From assembly GCF_030272615.1 (NCBI RefSeq), contig NC_081406.1, forward strand, positions 190,397,891-190,461,890: 64,000 nucleotides of DNA. Direction: 5' to 3'. The notes beneath the pieces were generated by a model, which made no database searches, was not told where the DNA came from, and saw only the letters and a program-made list of their open reading frames with translations. Numbering within the stretch: the stretch's first letter is position 1; each line of letters opens with the position of its first letter. The DNA comes from Cryptomeria japonica. Lineage: Eukaryota; Streptophyta; Pinopsida; Cupressales; Cupressaceae. A program made the position numbers and the translations under genes. Positions 24,774-36,854 of this stretch are shown here, in pieces.

Positions 24774-25913
24774 TGTACTCAAGGTTAAAATCATCATAAT
24801 TAATCAGATTATAAGAGCGAATCACAAACTCTAATCTAATTAGAATTAATCTTAAATAACAATCGAATAATGCAAAACCAATTGAATAATGAACAAATGA
24901 ATTTAATTAAGACTCCCTCAATCGATTTGAAAAAGCTTCCATTGCTCTTCTCCTTAGTTGTTGTAGAATTGGCTCTCAGGTATTGCACTGATTTCCTACA
25001 TAGATTAGACAACTATTTTGAAGACTGTGATTCTAGTTTGATTGAGAAAATGATGTTGTTTATATAGATTTTCAACACAGAGGAGGTGAGAAATAGAACT
25101 CAAGTCCTGATTGATAGTAAACTGAGATTGATTTATCAGTGAACTAGTCATGATTGATTTGTTAACTCATTTGATTGATCTGTTAACATGATTGATTGGA
25201 GAGTGAACTCAATTGATTAACCAATAGACTGAATAGACTAGCTAGTTGACTGAATTGATTGATTAGAAGACTGAATTGATTGACTAGTCAGAAAAAGATG
25301 ATTTGGAGTGAAAAGGGGTGATTGAAGAGTTAACTGAGTTAACTAATTAGTCAATTGATTTGATCATTTAGTTATGATTTCAATATGTGCTGTAGGATTT
25401 TGAAATTGAATTTGATTTTCATTTTCAATTTGGATTTGAATTTGGACTTTCGAATGTTGAAATGCACATGAAATTAACTGAAATTCAGATTTGGTGAAAT
25501 GTGAATTTGAAGATTTGGAATTAGATGAAATTAATTGAAATTCGAATTTGGAAAAATATGAATTTGAGAGAAATGAAATTAGATTGAATTATTTGAAATT
25601 TGAATTTGGGGATTTGGAAGAATAATTTAGTTAATTTACATAATTTAAATAAAATTATTTAAACATTAGAAATGAGCTTAATTAAATAATAAAGATTATT
25701 TAACTAAGGAATAAATCATAATTAATTAAATAATTAATATTTGAAATAGGGTTAACTGATTAAAATGATTTGAGAATAGAAATAGAATAATTAGAAGTGT
25801 TGAAGGGTAATGATTAGAAGAAATAGTTAGTTTAATCAAATAATTAAAGAATTACTTAATTAATTAGACGAATAATTAGTATATGATTAAAGAGATATTT
25901 TTAGGTGCCTACA
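24774..25913 (-). repeat. complete LTR (1140 bp) of the 15.4-25.9 kb element
   Basis: Begins TGTACTCAAGG and ends AGGTGCCTACA. Includes a GATTGATT/GACTGAATTGATT-rich portion (25130-25370) and AATTTGAATTTGG repeats. Bounded inside by CACCAAA, outside by the CCACC duplication. Confidence 0.88.
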
Positions 25914-26278
25914 CCACCTACAACACAAACTAGGATCTACCTACAACAAAACTAACTTAGTTATTAAAATATGATACATTTCTTAAGGGGATGGCTTACA
26001 GAGACCTAGAATTAGGACACATGGCTTAAGGAGATGTATCTAATTAGAATAGATATCAAAGCATATATAATTTGAACATGTATTCAAATTTATATAAAAC
26101 TATATGCATACATACTTCTATTTACTTAAATTCCATTGTACAATCTAAAGCTTAATGGGATGGACTTAGATATATCAAACAATAATGACACAAAATATCA
26201 AATTATATATTAAATTTATGAGCTTGATATTAAAAATATATTAAAAAATGCCACAAACTTTGAACATTTTATGCTTAC
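25914..26278. repeat. giant-transposon interior with CTTAAGGGG units
   Basis: Contains CCACCTACAACACAAAC and CTTAAGGGGATGG units, then TTCCATTGTACAATC (26131-26145). The same order recurs at 40100-40481 plus 47387-47690, so the transposon interior holds a tandem duplication of this block. Confidence 0.65.
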
Positions 26279-28121
26279 TGTAGGACCCCTCCTCGATCAG
26301 ACTCTTTTTGTATCTATGTTTGACTTCAGTTGACTGTTTAGTGGAACATTATTGTATATTGATTCAGACTTTATGCAATGTTATTTCATGCTTTATCTGG
26401 ATTTGTGGTATATGCTTTCATGCAGTATCTCAGTGCTTATGATTAATGTTATTTTTGTGGACCATTATCGTGGACTGACACTTATACCTTAAATATGTGA
26501 CGTGTTATTTCTATGTTGCATGTTTGCAAGTGTATGGGATGCGAGAGGATGATTTTCCTTCAATCAATCCGGTGAGACAGGGAACATCACGATTCTCCTT
26601 CATCGATGTGCGTGCAATATCTGCTCATATATATATATTTGTCTATATGCACATGTGGTTCTTTGGTGTAGGATATTGCAGGTACTAGTATTGGGTAGGT
26701 ACGGGGTATCGACTCCACCTAGTTTCACAGGTCTGAGCATGCCTTATATGTCCGATGGGAGTGGAGGAGATAGTTGTTCAATCCTAGCTTGACCCACAGT
26801 TACACTAGTGTGAGTGTTGTCAGTTGGTCATCTTTTCTGTTTGACCAGTATACGAGTCAAAGTGCTTTAGTGTTTCATCTTGTGAATTGTCATTTGAGCA
26901 TTCCTCATTTTGTGTGTTTCCGTTTATTTAAATGGTTATTTAATTGAGTGAATGATGCTATTTTGCGTTGGCATAATTAGTTGATTATTATGCTCTTGAG
27001 ATTATTGATTTAATTAAATTAATGATTTTCTAGAACTAAATGGTTAAATTGGCTTATTTTATTGTGCAATAGTTGTATTAAATTATTGTGGAAAGAAATA
27101 AGTATTTGCCTTGCCATTTAAATGTGGAATGATTATGTTGAAAGATAGTATTGTGAAAATGGAAATAGAAAATAAAAATAAAAGCTTTTCCCTTTTACCT
27201 TTCCATTTGACTTTTGTATTTTATTTTGTTGGAAAAAAAATTGTTTATGGAAAAAGGGTAAATCTGATTGCTTTTACTTTTTAAATAATTTAATCTGATT
27301 GGTTGGAAAAAAATTTAACCTAGAAAGTTTAGGTTGAAATTTAGTTTTTCCCATATATTCCTGGGAGTTCACGGGGAAGAGGAGGCAAAATTTTTGAAGG
27401 AGAAAATTGGAAAACCATTTTGGAAGAGGAGCTGAAGTTGGTTTTGGTTTGCAAGATTGGGATTCTTCCATCAATTTGCCTCCTAGTTTGCTGAAGGTTG
27501 GATAATCTCTTCTTGTTTTTGCAATTTAATTTTAAATATTTTTGTTGCTTCCCGTGTGTTGAAAAATGTAAATCTCTTTGTAAATTCTTGTTGAATGATT
27601 GGAATGAAAGAATGAGCGGTTGTTATTGATGATTTTGTTGAATTCATAGCAAATGAGTGCATGTTGAAAGGAAATGATTCATCTTTCCATTTGTTGTTTG
27701 TTATTTGTTCTTGCAAAATCAAGTTCTTGAATCATCTCTTCTATTTGGAATAGAAAGAATTAGATTTAGTTTGTTGTGTGTTTTCTAGTATCTATTTGCC
27801 CAAGACTTGGGGCCTATGTTGGCAAAAATTGGTTATTTGCCTCTTGCAAGATGCAAGGAAGTCTTCCTGTGCAATGGAAGTGAAGAATTTATTATAATCC
27901 TTCTCCTATGTTTTAAAATTCTTCTTATGTTGCTCAATATTCTTATAATTGGGGCTCTTGTGTGTTATTATTCACCATTTACCTTATTGGCAAATAATCC
28001 TTTCACTTTTTTGGATTTTTGCACTGTGCATGTGCTCCTGTGAAAACGGTGTATAGGGGAGGTTTTATTTTATGATTTAATTGTTTTTTATAGAAATTTA
28101 TTATTTAATAGACTAACCTTG

Positions 28122-28315
28122 CCCACGTGGTGGGCTAGCCCCACCACGTGGGATAGTAGTGTCCTGCTACGCGGTAGAACCAATACTGGTCGGTAGGGCT
28201 GCTATGCGGTAGCAGTGCTATCGGATGGTAGAACTGCTACCGGGCAGTAGCAACACTATCGGCAGTAGCGCCTGCTACCGGGTGGTAGCAGCAACACTAC
28301 CACAGGTAGGTTTTG
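28122..28315. repeat. hairpin cluster: 13 bp perfect stem plus GGTAGCAG palindromes
   Basis: 28122-28134 (CCCACGTGGTGGG) and 28140-28152 (CCCACCACGTGGG) form a perfect stem with a 5-base loop; each arm contains CCACGTGG, a G-box core. Next come many imperfect GCTACCGGGTGGTAGC-like inverted units to 28315, in markedly GC-rich sequence compared with the surroundings. Confidence 0.8.
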
Positions 28316-28863
28316 ACCCCTGCATGCCTTTTACCCTTCGCGACACAATTTTAAATGTGTCGTTAATTTCTTTTATTAAATGCGACGAATTTTAAAGTTA
28401 ATATAATATCAAGTTTTATTGTTAGTTTATATTTAACTTTTATATGTTGGTTTTCATATTTATTTAATAGATTTAATTATTGAAAATCAAGGCTTGGGAT
28501 TTTAATTAAAATTGATAAATTTGGATGTATTTTGGGAAATGGATTAAATGTTTATTATTAATTCATATTTTATTCGGTTGAATATTTAATATGGATTTTA
28601 TTCTTGTTGGAATATTGAATTTGAAATTATATTAAGATGAATATCATATCTGAATGATGCATTAAATTAAGGGTGTTTTTATTGAAGTTTCAATCAATGA
28701 TATATGCAAGTGTTTATGATGCTGTTTTCTCAAAGATTGTTTGAGTGCGGACTTAGTGAAACTAGCTTTCCTTGCAAAGAGTATTATTTGTATTTATTTC
28801 TCGTCTGTGGTTCAGTCGTCCTATTGTGGTGTATTTGGTATCTTTGATCAAGTGATGTATGAT

Positions 28864-31528
28864 TGTTGGCATTTTTTGATGATTATGTTGTGATTGTCAT
28901 TGATGGACACACACTTGCTATGAGATCACTTTTCGTATGTATGAGTTAAAGCTCAACCGATATTTATTCCATCCAGTATGATGTATTATAGTCTTTAGAC
29001 TATTAGTGTTTTGCAGAAAGTGTTTACCGATCTGAAGCGGTATGAAGATCCGAAGCAGTTCGAGGATCTCAAGCGGTACGAAGGAACGAAGCGACACAAC
29101 TCATAATTCCCAGTCTTCATTTTTGTCTAACCGGCAACTGGTATTTTGCTTTAACTGGTATCCGGTAATACTCTGTGATGAGTTACCAACTGACATTTTG
29201 TGATGAGCTACCATCCACTGATTGTTTGGTGGTGCCGACACTCTGGCGGTGCTTTTTGTGTCGTGTTACCAAATATGTCTAGATGCATTGAACCTAGGAA
29301 ATTGTATTGTAATCCTATTGGACCGACATGAAATTAGATTCCTTTATAAGGACATCATGTCTTGGGTTTTAGGTTGTTGCTAGGGTTTAAGGTGGTTGAT
29401 GAATTTTTGTAAGTGTGATTATAGAAGAGAAGTTTAGGTCTGTGAGAAAAAGTAGAGTGTGAATGTGTTGAAGATTGATGTAATGCTGGAGTGCATTAGG
29501 AATGAGCTATCAAGGATCTAACCAAGTAATCTATGCTATTTTCTAGATCACTCACTTGTTGATTACTCACATCTTCGACAAGTCTGAAGCCCTTAACTGG
29601 GTAGGCCCAAAAATCCTTTTGTAAATCCTCTAACAAGGTGGTTCACATATGTGGATCTAAAATCCTCTAGCAAGGTAGTTTTTAATCGGATTTATCTCCT
29701 AACAGAGATTGAGATTCCTAACAAGATCTGTTCTGGTAAAAAACATTGTATGACCTTAACCGGTTTTGTTCCTATTCTGCAGATAGTTACTTGTGAGTTT
29801 CATCTCACCGTGGTTTTTCTCATTTGGGTTTCCATGTCAAAATATCTTGTGTTATGGTGATTGTGCTTTTGTGGGTGAACGCATTATATGTTATTTGGTT
29901 TGCATGTGTGCTAACCGGTTTGTTTGCTAAACTGTTTTACCGGTTTACTGCTAGACTAGTAAAGTGTTTAAGTACAAAGATTTTTGGCATACTAATGTTG
30001 GCATTATAACAGACAAGGAGAGATTGTTGGCATTTCAATAAGGATATTGAGAAGGTTGTTGATGATTATGGATATAACTGATTAAGGATGTTTACTGTCT
30101 TAATATTATTATTTTGTCATTGATGTCAAGAAATTGATTTTCTAATTCAGTATGATATTGCCATATCTTAAGAAGTATGATTTGATGAGTATAAAGATGT
30201 CGGTAAAAGACACAGAAAGAATGTGATGAATAAGGGGAGAAATAAGTTATTCAATGGGAAACTATTACCGAGTTAGACAATGATGAGATCATGATGTTTA
30301 GATTATTTTGATATCATACATATGTTATTGATTGTAAGGTTAATACTATACTATGTTACCGAGCAAAGAACCTAGTCGGTAAACCCTAAGGGACCTAGTC
30401 GGTAAACCCTAAGGTTATCGCTATCGGTTAATGAAGGCGGAATGTCTATCGAGTAAAGTTTAGTATTTACCGAGTTGCAAACGAGTAGTAACAAAATGCA
30501 TTAATTGATTACATGCATTATTTAATGAAGGAAGCTGATGAGCTGGCTATGATTAAATTATTGGTATGTCGCAAATGAAGTTTGTTAAAGAATCTATGGC
30601 AAAGGAAAATTGGCAGGAAGATCTACAACTTAGATTGAACCACAATACCCTAGCACAAGTTCCAAGAAATGTATGCAAGTTCCAAGGTAGGGTAAAACAT
30701 TTTCAGATCGAAGGATACATTGAACCTGGTCAAAGTTTGAAGATCTGATGGCTATGATTGATCATGGGAAATGTGATCAAGGAGATTAAGTGGTTGGCGA
30801 ATTGTTTATAAATAAGGAACTGTTGATAAACAATGTATGCGGGCAAGTGTATGCACATGGATGCTGCATAGTGATTATCGAGCACAAAAGCTTGAAGACC
30901 TATTTGATTAACAGAGTATAGAGCCCAGTAGACAGACAAGATAAGTCCTATATTGTATTGAGCAAATAAGAATTTGCTTTAGCATTTTAGATGTGAAGTT
31001 GCAGATAGATTTTTACTACAGGTATTTTGTGAAGTGACAGAAAATCTCTTAACCGAGTGGACTTAACAGTCTTATTTGTAAAACCCTCTAGCAAGGTGAC
31101 ATTCTGATTGAGTGTTTGAAATCCTTTAACAAGGTCACTTCTAACAAGGTGAAGATCCTAACAGATAACCGGGTCACATCTAGCAATGTGTTTGTAATCT
31201 TTAATAGGATTTGCTTTTAATCAAGCATACTCTAGAAGAGTATATTTCTTAGTGGGTCCAAAATCCCACAGTGGTTTTTCCCTATTTGGGTTTCCACGTT
31301 AAATCTAGTGTTATGAGGATTATGATGTTTATATGCTTTTGAGCTTGCATGTTTAGCAGTTTTGGTTATATTACTGAAGTATATGTTACTGAGGTTGAAT
31401 CTGATGTTTTTATGGAAGATTAAGTTTGTATGATTCATCCCCCCCTCTCATCTTATTAGCTTGGCATCTGTACTTAACATTAGGGATCATAACTATCAAC
31501 TAATTTACTCCCCTCTTAGTATTCATCA
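28864..31528 (+). repeat. 5' LTR of element A, with nested solo LTR
   Basis: 28864-29995 plus 31504-31528 make a 1157 bp LTR aligning with 36855-38015. A TATA-like TTTATAAGG lies at 29343. The U5 part has GGTTTTTCTCATTTGGGTTTCCATGT (29812-29837). The 3' end is separated from the rest by the insertion 29996-31498. Confidence 0.92.
29996..31498 (+). mobile_element. solo LTR nested in the 5' LTR of element A
   Basis: Starts TGTTGGCATTATAAC and ends GGATCATAACTATCA; the duplication ACTAA is at 29991-29995 and 31499-31503, and the uninterrupted sequence is visible in the 3' LTR (CATACTAATTCACCC). The TGTTGGCATT start recurs 28 bp in (after AAGGAGAGAT), so the first bases may be a piece of polypurine tract plus LTR. 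TATA-like TTTATAAATA at 30805; GGTTTTTCCC...TTTCCACGT at 31273-31299; CCCCCCTCTCATC near the 3' end. Confidence 0.88.
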
Positions 31529-31529
31529 A

Positions 31530-31542
31530 TTGGTATTAGAGC
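31530..31542 (+). other. primer-binding site of element A
   Basis: TTGGTATTAGAGC one base after the LTR end; the usual plant initiator-Met site is TGGTATCAGAGC, so one C-to-T change. Confidence 0.85.
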
Positions 31543-31578
31543 CAACCTTTCTATAAGTTTAACCACTTGGAAAGAGAT

Positions 31579-32856
31579 ATGGGGGAATACACTGTGAGGG
31601 AACTTACTCATTGTCTCACTCAGTTTGAGCAAGCCTATGATGATCTTATGGTCAAATATAAGGCCTCTCAGGCAAAAAAGAGAGAACATGCTAAAAAATT
31701 GATGGAGCTAACTAAAAACAGTTCCTCTAATGAAGCGGACATGGAAGCCCTAATTCAAGAAGTAGAAAAGCTGAATGAATCCAATTCCAACCTAAGAAAG
31801 TAGTTGGAAGGACTGACTATTTGAATGTGCCAAGAGCTTGAGAACTGGAGGAAAGCTGAACATCTGGTAAAAGACAAAGATCATGAAATCTCCGAGCTGA
31901 AGCAAGAGATCAATGCACTTACCGCTCACCTTCATGAAAGCAAAATGGAAAAAGAAGAAGTACAAGGTGAACTAAACATGGCTACTTCTAAGAATGCAAC
32001 CTTGAAGGAATCCAATTCTGCTATTTCCAAAGAACTCACTGAGTCAAAGGAAATACTTGCCAAATGCAATAAGAGTACTGTCAAGCTAGAACAGAAGCTT
32101 GAATTAGCTAAAACGGTAAAGAATACCAATGGACTTGGTTTCTTTGATTATGAGAAAGGTGAGACCTCTGGAAAAAAAGATGGAGCATCAAAGAAACAAC
32201 CAACATCAAAGGATAAAGGTAAGCAAAAGTTTAAACCTGTTTGCTTTAATTGTCTCAAGGAAGGACACACTGCTAATGTATGTAGAAGTAAGGCTTACAA
32301 TAATTTTCCTTATTTTCTAAATGATAAGCCTAGATCCAATAGATTCAATGGTAATTGTTATACATGCAACAAGTTTGGGCATAGAGCATTTGAATGCAGG
32401 TCTGTCATGCACAATACTGGAAGGCATCCTCAAAGGAATCAAGGAGTTTTTCTTGAACCCTCTGGGAACCGGAACCCAAACTCGTTTAATACCTTTAATC
32501 ATCAGTCAGGTAGCGGTGGCTATCAGGCGGCAACCAGATGGAGAGAAATCTATGTGATTTGTCATTGTCATGGTCACACTGCTGCAAAATGCAGGAGGAA
32601 GAACAATAACATGAATAATGGACCATGGAGAGCACCTGGAATGGTTTGCTATCATTGCAACAAACCGGGTCACATTGCCAGATTCTGTAGAACAAGAAAG
32701 AACATATCAGATGACATACTGGCCACTCCGGAAGGAAAGATTGATATTGAAACTATTCAAATGGATATGAACAAAACCTGGAAAAAGAAACCAATGGTGT
32801 TGCATGAAGAACTGGTTTTTGCACCTAGTGTGGAAATCACAGAACCGACAAACTAA
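31579..32856 (+). pseudogene. element A protein 1: coiled coil plus CCHC knuckles (gag-like), two stops
   Basis: ATG 31579 opens MGEYTVRELTHCLTQFEQAYDD; the frame runs to TAA 32856 except for TAG 31801 and TGA 31822. Residues 1-190 are heptad-like, Lys/Glu-rich coiled coil. NTNGLGFFDYEKGETS resembles the TGLGF motif at the end of Copia SIRE-type gag coiled coils. CCHC knuckles: CFNCLKEGHTANVC, CYTCNKFGHRAFEC, a degenerate CHCHGHTAAKC (first Cys displaced) and CYHCNKPGHIARFC. The usual N-terminal Copia gag domain is absent. Expected role: RNA binding and particle assembly. Homologous to 41533-42690 in element B, including the tail after knuckle 4. Confidence 0.88.
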
Positions 32857-33299
32857 GCATCAAAAAATCTTAGGGGGAGCAAATGGTGAAATACTTTGAA
32901 CCCTCGGTTCACACCGATAAAAGACCTTAACCGGTATGAGATACCTGTCAGTCGACAGAAGACCGGAAATGGTAAAAGGCAAATTAGGGTTTAGACCCTA
33001 ATAGTGGAGCATTTATTATGGTAGGTAGAGAACCTTTTTAAAAGGAATTTTCAAATCATTTCTCACTTATCATTTTTTGAGTGAAGAAGTTTTTCAAGTG
33101 CAGAGCGAAGAAAAGCGATTTACATGGCGATTCAAGGAGTCTATAAAAAACCTGAAGAAGAATTTGAAGCTAACATCTGGTGAAGGAGAGTAGAACGCAA
33201 AGCGGTATCTCTGCAACTGAAGGAGTGTGAAGCGTAGTTAAAATTGCGAAGTCCTAAATTTTAATCTACAAAGGTATTCTTCAAAATTCTTTGTTTATC

Positions 33300-36200
33300 A
33301 TGGCTTCCGCATCACATGATATCTCTAGTACACCCGTTGATTCTATGGACTTCATTCAATGAAAGTCGAAATACAATGCCCTGTCTCAAGTACCTGCTGG
33401 TGTTATAGTGGAAGAAGGAATTTCCGATTACATAGATTGCAAAATCAAAGACCTAGGGTCTCTTGTAATCCATTCCCAGTTGAGCTTATTTTTAAGAAAG
33501 GATAAGAAGTTTAAACTGAAATTCAACATTTTGGAAAAGAAGAAACTTCATAACGCAGTTTATTTTCTTGAAGAATTTTTAGATGATCACATTCGCATTA
33601 TTCTAAGCAGGGTACATGGTGATAAGATATATCTAGAGCAAACGCATGATATCAAACCGGAAGCGATTCATGCCATCACCAGTTTCTGTAACACATAGGA
33701 AGTGCCAGCCCTAAGGAAGGTCAGCAAGACTAAAATTTCCAAGTTCATCGGTTCAGTGAGCGACTCATGTGGAATGACCCTCAACTCAATCAAGGACGAT
33801 TTGGTCAAGTATGCCTGCATGGTGATAGGTTATCGGACATTCTCTACTAGCAGAATTAATTCTATCTCTACTGCAACAATAGATGCCACTTATAGGATGA
33901 TCAAGGAAGACACATTGTTTGATCTGTGCACTTGTATGCAAAGACAACTTATGTTGAATCTTAAGTTGATCAAATAGGACAATGCACTGAGATTTAAGTT
34001 TGGACAACTACTGGTTGGTTTGTTCTTTTACTTCCAAGGCTACTTTCCAAGAGTAGGTGACATTCAGTGGTCTGCCGACCAACCGGTGATAAAACAAATC
34101 AAGGAAAGTCTACAAGCAGTTGGAACCGGCTATCCGGAAGCATTGAACAAATACTTTGATGAGTTCAGACGCAAGATGAGACAAAGGATAAGGATATCCC
34201 GTGATATAGTCAAAAAGTATGAGGAAGACATCTGCTTCACCATCAAAGTGGATGAATGCATAATGGAGGCCATTGAGCCTAGGCAAGAAGAAGTGGAGCC
34301 TATGGGCTATGAGGTAATGTATGATATGCTGGACGGGTATGCTTCTACCCTAATCACCTCACCCCTTGATCCTAAGGCAAAGAGAACCGGCACCTATTTG
34401 GAAAGAGTTACACCAGTTGTAGAACCCTCTGTAAAGGAAGGAAAGGCAGTGTCTTCAGTATCGACACCGGTTATTGCAGCCAGTCCCAAAGTGACCAAGC
34501 GATCGCCAGCTAAAAAGAAACCAAAAGCTGCACCTGCCAAAGTCTTTGATAGGAAGCGGAAGACAAAAAGCAGTACACCGAACTTAGAAGAAACTGTGTC
34601 AGAAGAACTGCCTAAGAAGAAGACTAGGCAAACGAAGAAAAAGACAAAGAATGAACCGACAACATCTGCACCGGTAAATATTTATATTTCTTCTTACAAA
34701 CCTTTGACACATTGTCAAAGAACTATAAAGAATTTTAGGAGAAAATTGCTGAATGATTTAATTGATTGTTTTGATGACTTCAATGATAATGAAAAGGAAG
34801 AAGTTGAACAGGAAATCATTAAGTATTTGTGTGTAAATGACCGGTCAACTTCAAAAATTAGATCTGAGACACCAGATTTTTTGTATAATTCTTTAGACAA
34901 CAAATGGCACATTGCCATAGAAAAAGATCAGGAAATGAGGGAGGAAATATTTGCCCAATATTTTTTTGATGTATCAAATTCAGAACTTTTTGAAGTTATG
35001 AATAAATACAAAGGCCTCTTCTTCATGAGAAGAAGAAGAGTCCTGTTATTGGAAGGAAAGGTTCATGAAGTGATAAAAGATACACATATTCATGCTCAAG
35101 AAGCTCTAAAGATGCATCAAGTGGCTGAAGCCAATAGGAAAGCTGAGCAAGAACCAAAAATTGGCAAATCGGATGAGGTGTATAACAGTGAAGAAGAACC
35201 TGTCACAGAACAAATGGACCCCATTGATATTGATGCCTTAGATGGTGAAAATGTTACTCAGGGTACACCATCAGAAGGAACATGATAGGAGAAGTAGGCA
35301 GAAGAAGAAAAGAAGCAACAAGAAGAAGAGAAGAAGAAATAGGCAGATGAAGAGGATAAGAGACAAAAGGAGGAAAAGAGGAAAGAGGAAGAGGATAAGA
35401 AACAAAAGGAGGAAAAGAAGAAAGATGAAGAGGATAAGAGAAAAGAAGAAGAGAAGAAGAAGAAGAAAGAGGAAAAGAAAGAAGAGGAGAAGAAGAGAAG
35501 AGAAGAGGAAATAAGAAAAAAGAGGAAGAGAAGAAACAGGAAGAGGAGAAGAGAAAGAAGAAAGAGGAGAAGAAGAAGGCTGAAGAAGAGAAGAAGCGAA
35601 AAGATGAAGAGAAGAGACAAGAAGGAGAAAAAAGAAAGAAAGAAGAAGAGGAGCAGAGAAAGGCTCAAGAAGATAAGCAAAAAGCCAAGAACAAGGAAGC
35701 AGCGAAAAAGAGCACACAGGTGGAGACCCCAATGGCAACTGGTAGTCAGCTAAACCGGTTGACATTACCAGCCCTATTGACCTCCAGTCTACAAATGAAT
35801 CGGAGCTGCAACAAAGCATCAAGCTTGCTCAAGAGCGATTGGATGCTCTAAGGAGGAAAAAGGAGGAAGATGTTATCCAAACTGTGGTGGAAACACTTAC
35901 CTGTTTGATACCCGGTACGAACCTTCCCAGTACTGATTCCTCACTTGCACAATTGAAGCTCCTATGTACAGTTGTAGAAGACTAGGTGCAAAGCCTGGAA
36001 GAGGTCATATAAGCAAATGCCAAGAAGGTACATCAAAAGGCTCTGGACACTGCCTTGGTGAGAAAATTAACAGAGCTCCGGTCTGATCTCCAAAAGGCAC
36101 AGAAGAACATTAGAGATGCAATGAATAAGGGCAATCTACTACTCATCAAGATTTGTCAACCTCATTTATTTTGTGATGATGTGCTCACTCAGAAGGACAG

Positions 36201-36585
36201 ACTACAAACTGATATGCAGTCATTTATTAGCACCTTCAAGATGCCATATGACTCCCTCTCCACATATGGACAAACTATTCACTGGCTTCAACTTCAGTCT
36301 ACAAGACTAGAGGCAGAGATAAGCAACCAGACATGAAATTTGTAGGAACTTCAACTAGTCCTACTACCAAGACTGCAAATTCTCTAGAAATACTATCTAA
36401 ATCTTGATGCCCTAACGGTCACTCAAGAAATGAGCATGATAGATGCCATGGAAGAACATGTCTCCCAGATGCAGACAGAGAAAGATGTGGCTACATCCCT
36501 ACTTGAGTCATGGTCCTTATCCATGAAGCAATTTTTGTAGGCTTTTAAATCAGTTTTTGACAAATTTTACTCTTTACTATCATAA
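33300..36585 (+). pseudogene. element A protein 2: unknown conserved protein with Glu/Lys coiled-coil tail
   Basis: ATG 33300 (MASASHDISSTPVDSMDF). The same frame continues to 35285 through in-frame stops TGA 33360, TAG 33699 and TAG 33975. It contains a globular region homologous to protein 2 of element B: IILSRVHG, KPEAIHAITSF, MVIGYRTFSTSRINSIS, then RQRIRISRDIVKKYEEDICF with EAIEPR. A Lys-rich basic linker (KRSPAKKKPKAAPAK) and acidic/basic stretches follow, then a long Glu/Lys repeat (35285-35700) with frameshifts, then a coiled-coil C-terminus in another frame (about 35780-36585: SELQQSIKLAQERLDALRR, LTELRSDLQKAQKNIRDAM). Coding ends near TAA 36583. No enzymatic motif recognised. The ITKEAV-like motif in B faintly recalls 'putative plant transposon protein' domains; not established. 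Confidence 0.8.
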
Positions 36586-36842
36586 ACACTTATTATTTTA
36601 ATACTAATGAAACAAGGGTTAGTCTGCAATATTTTTATCATTGTTGGCAAAGGGGGAGAAGTATATCAATTTTGATGTTTTGATGTATACTTTCATGTTA
36701 TTTCTGTTAAGGAGTAGTATACATTACATTTTCTGCAAAAGGGATAGTGTATATGCTTAGGGGGAGTAATTTTGATTATGGCATATTCTTTATTGTAAAA
36801 CACTTAGATATCAAAATTTTCCTAAGTGTTGCCATCAATGCC

Positions 36843-36854
36843 AAAGGGGGAGAT
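36843..36854 (+). other. polypurine tract of element A
   Basis: AAAGGGGGAGAT immediately before the 3' LTR start TGTTGG at 36855; same sequence and position as in element B. AGGGGGAG also occurs upstream near 36760. Confidence 0.85.

Larger units (their letters stand above)
15410..25913 (-). mobile_element. LTR retrotransposon, minus orientation, non-autonomous or eroded
   Basis: Ends are TGTACTTAGGG (15410) and TTTTTAGGTGCCTACA (25913), flanked by the target duplication CCACC (15405-15409, 25914-25918). The right LTR is complete (24774-25913, 1140 bp); only the first 417 bases of the left LTR remain (15410-15826) before an abrupt switch to LINE sequence. Just inside the right LTR the minus strand reads TTTGGTGAACCCAACG, a plausible tRNA primer site, so the element runs right to left. 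The interior holds a gag-like protein remnant (about 21.5-22.75 kb) and minisatellites; I see no protease, RT or integrase. Confidence 0.85.

Noticed and set aside
35258-35822. Leu/Ser/Phe-rich minus-strand frames that look like membrane proteins
   Set aside because: Antisense of the Glu/Lys-coding repeat of element A protein 2.
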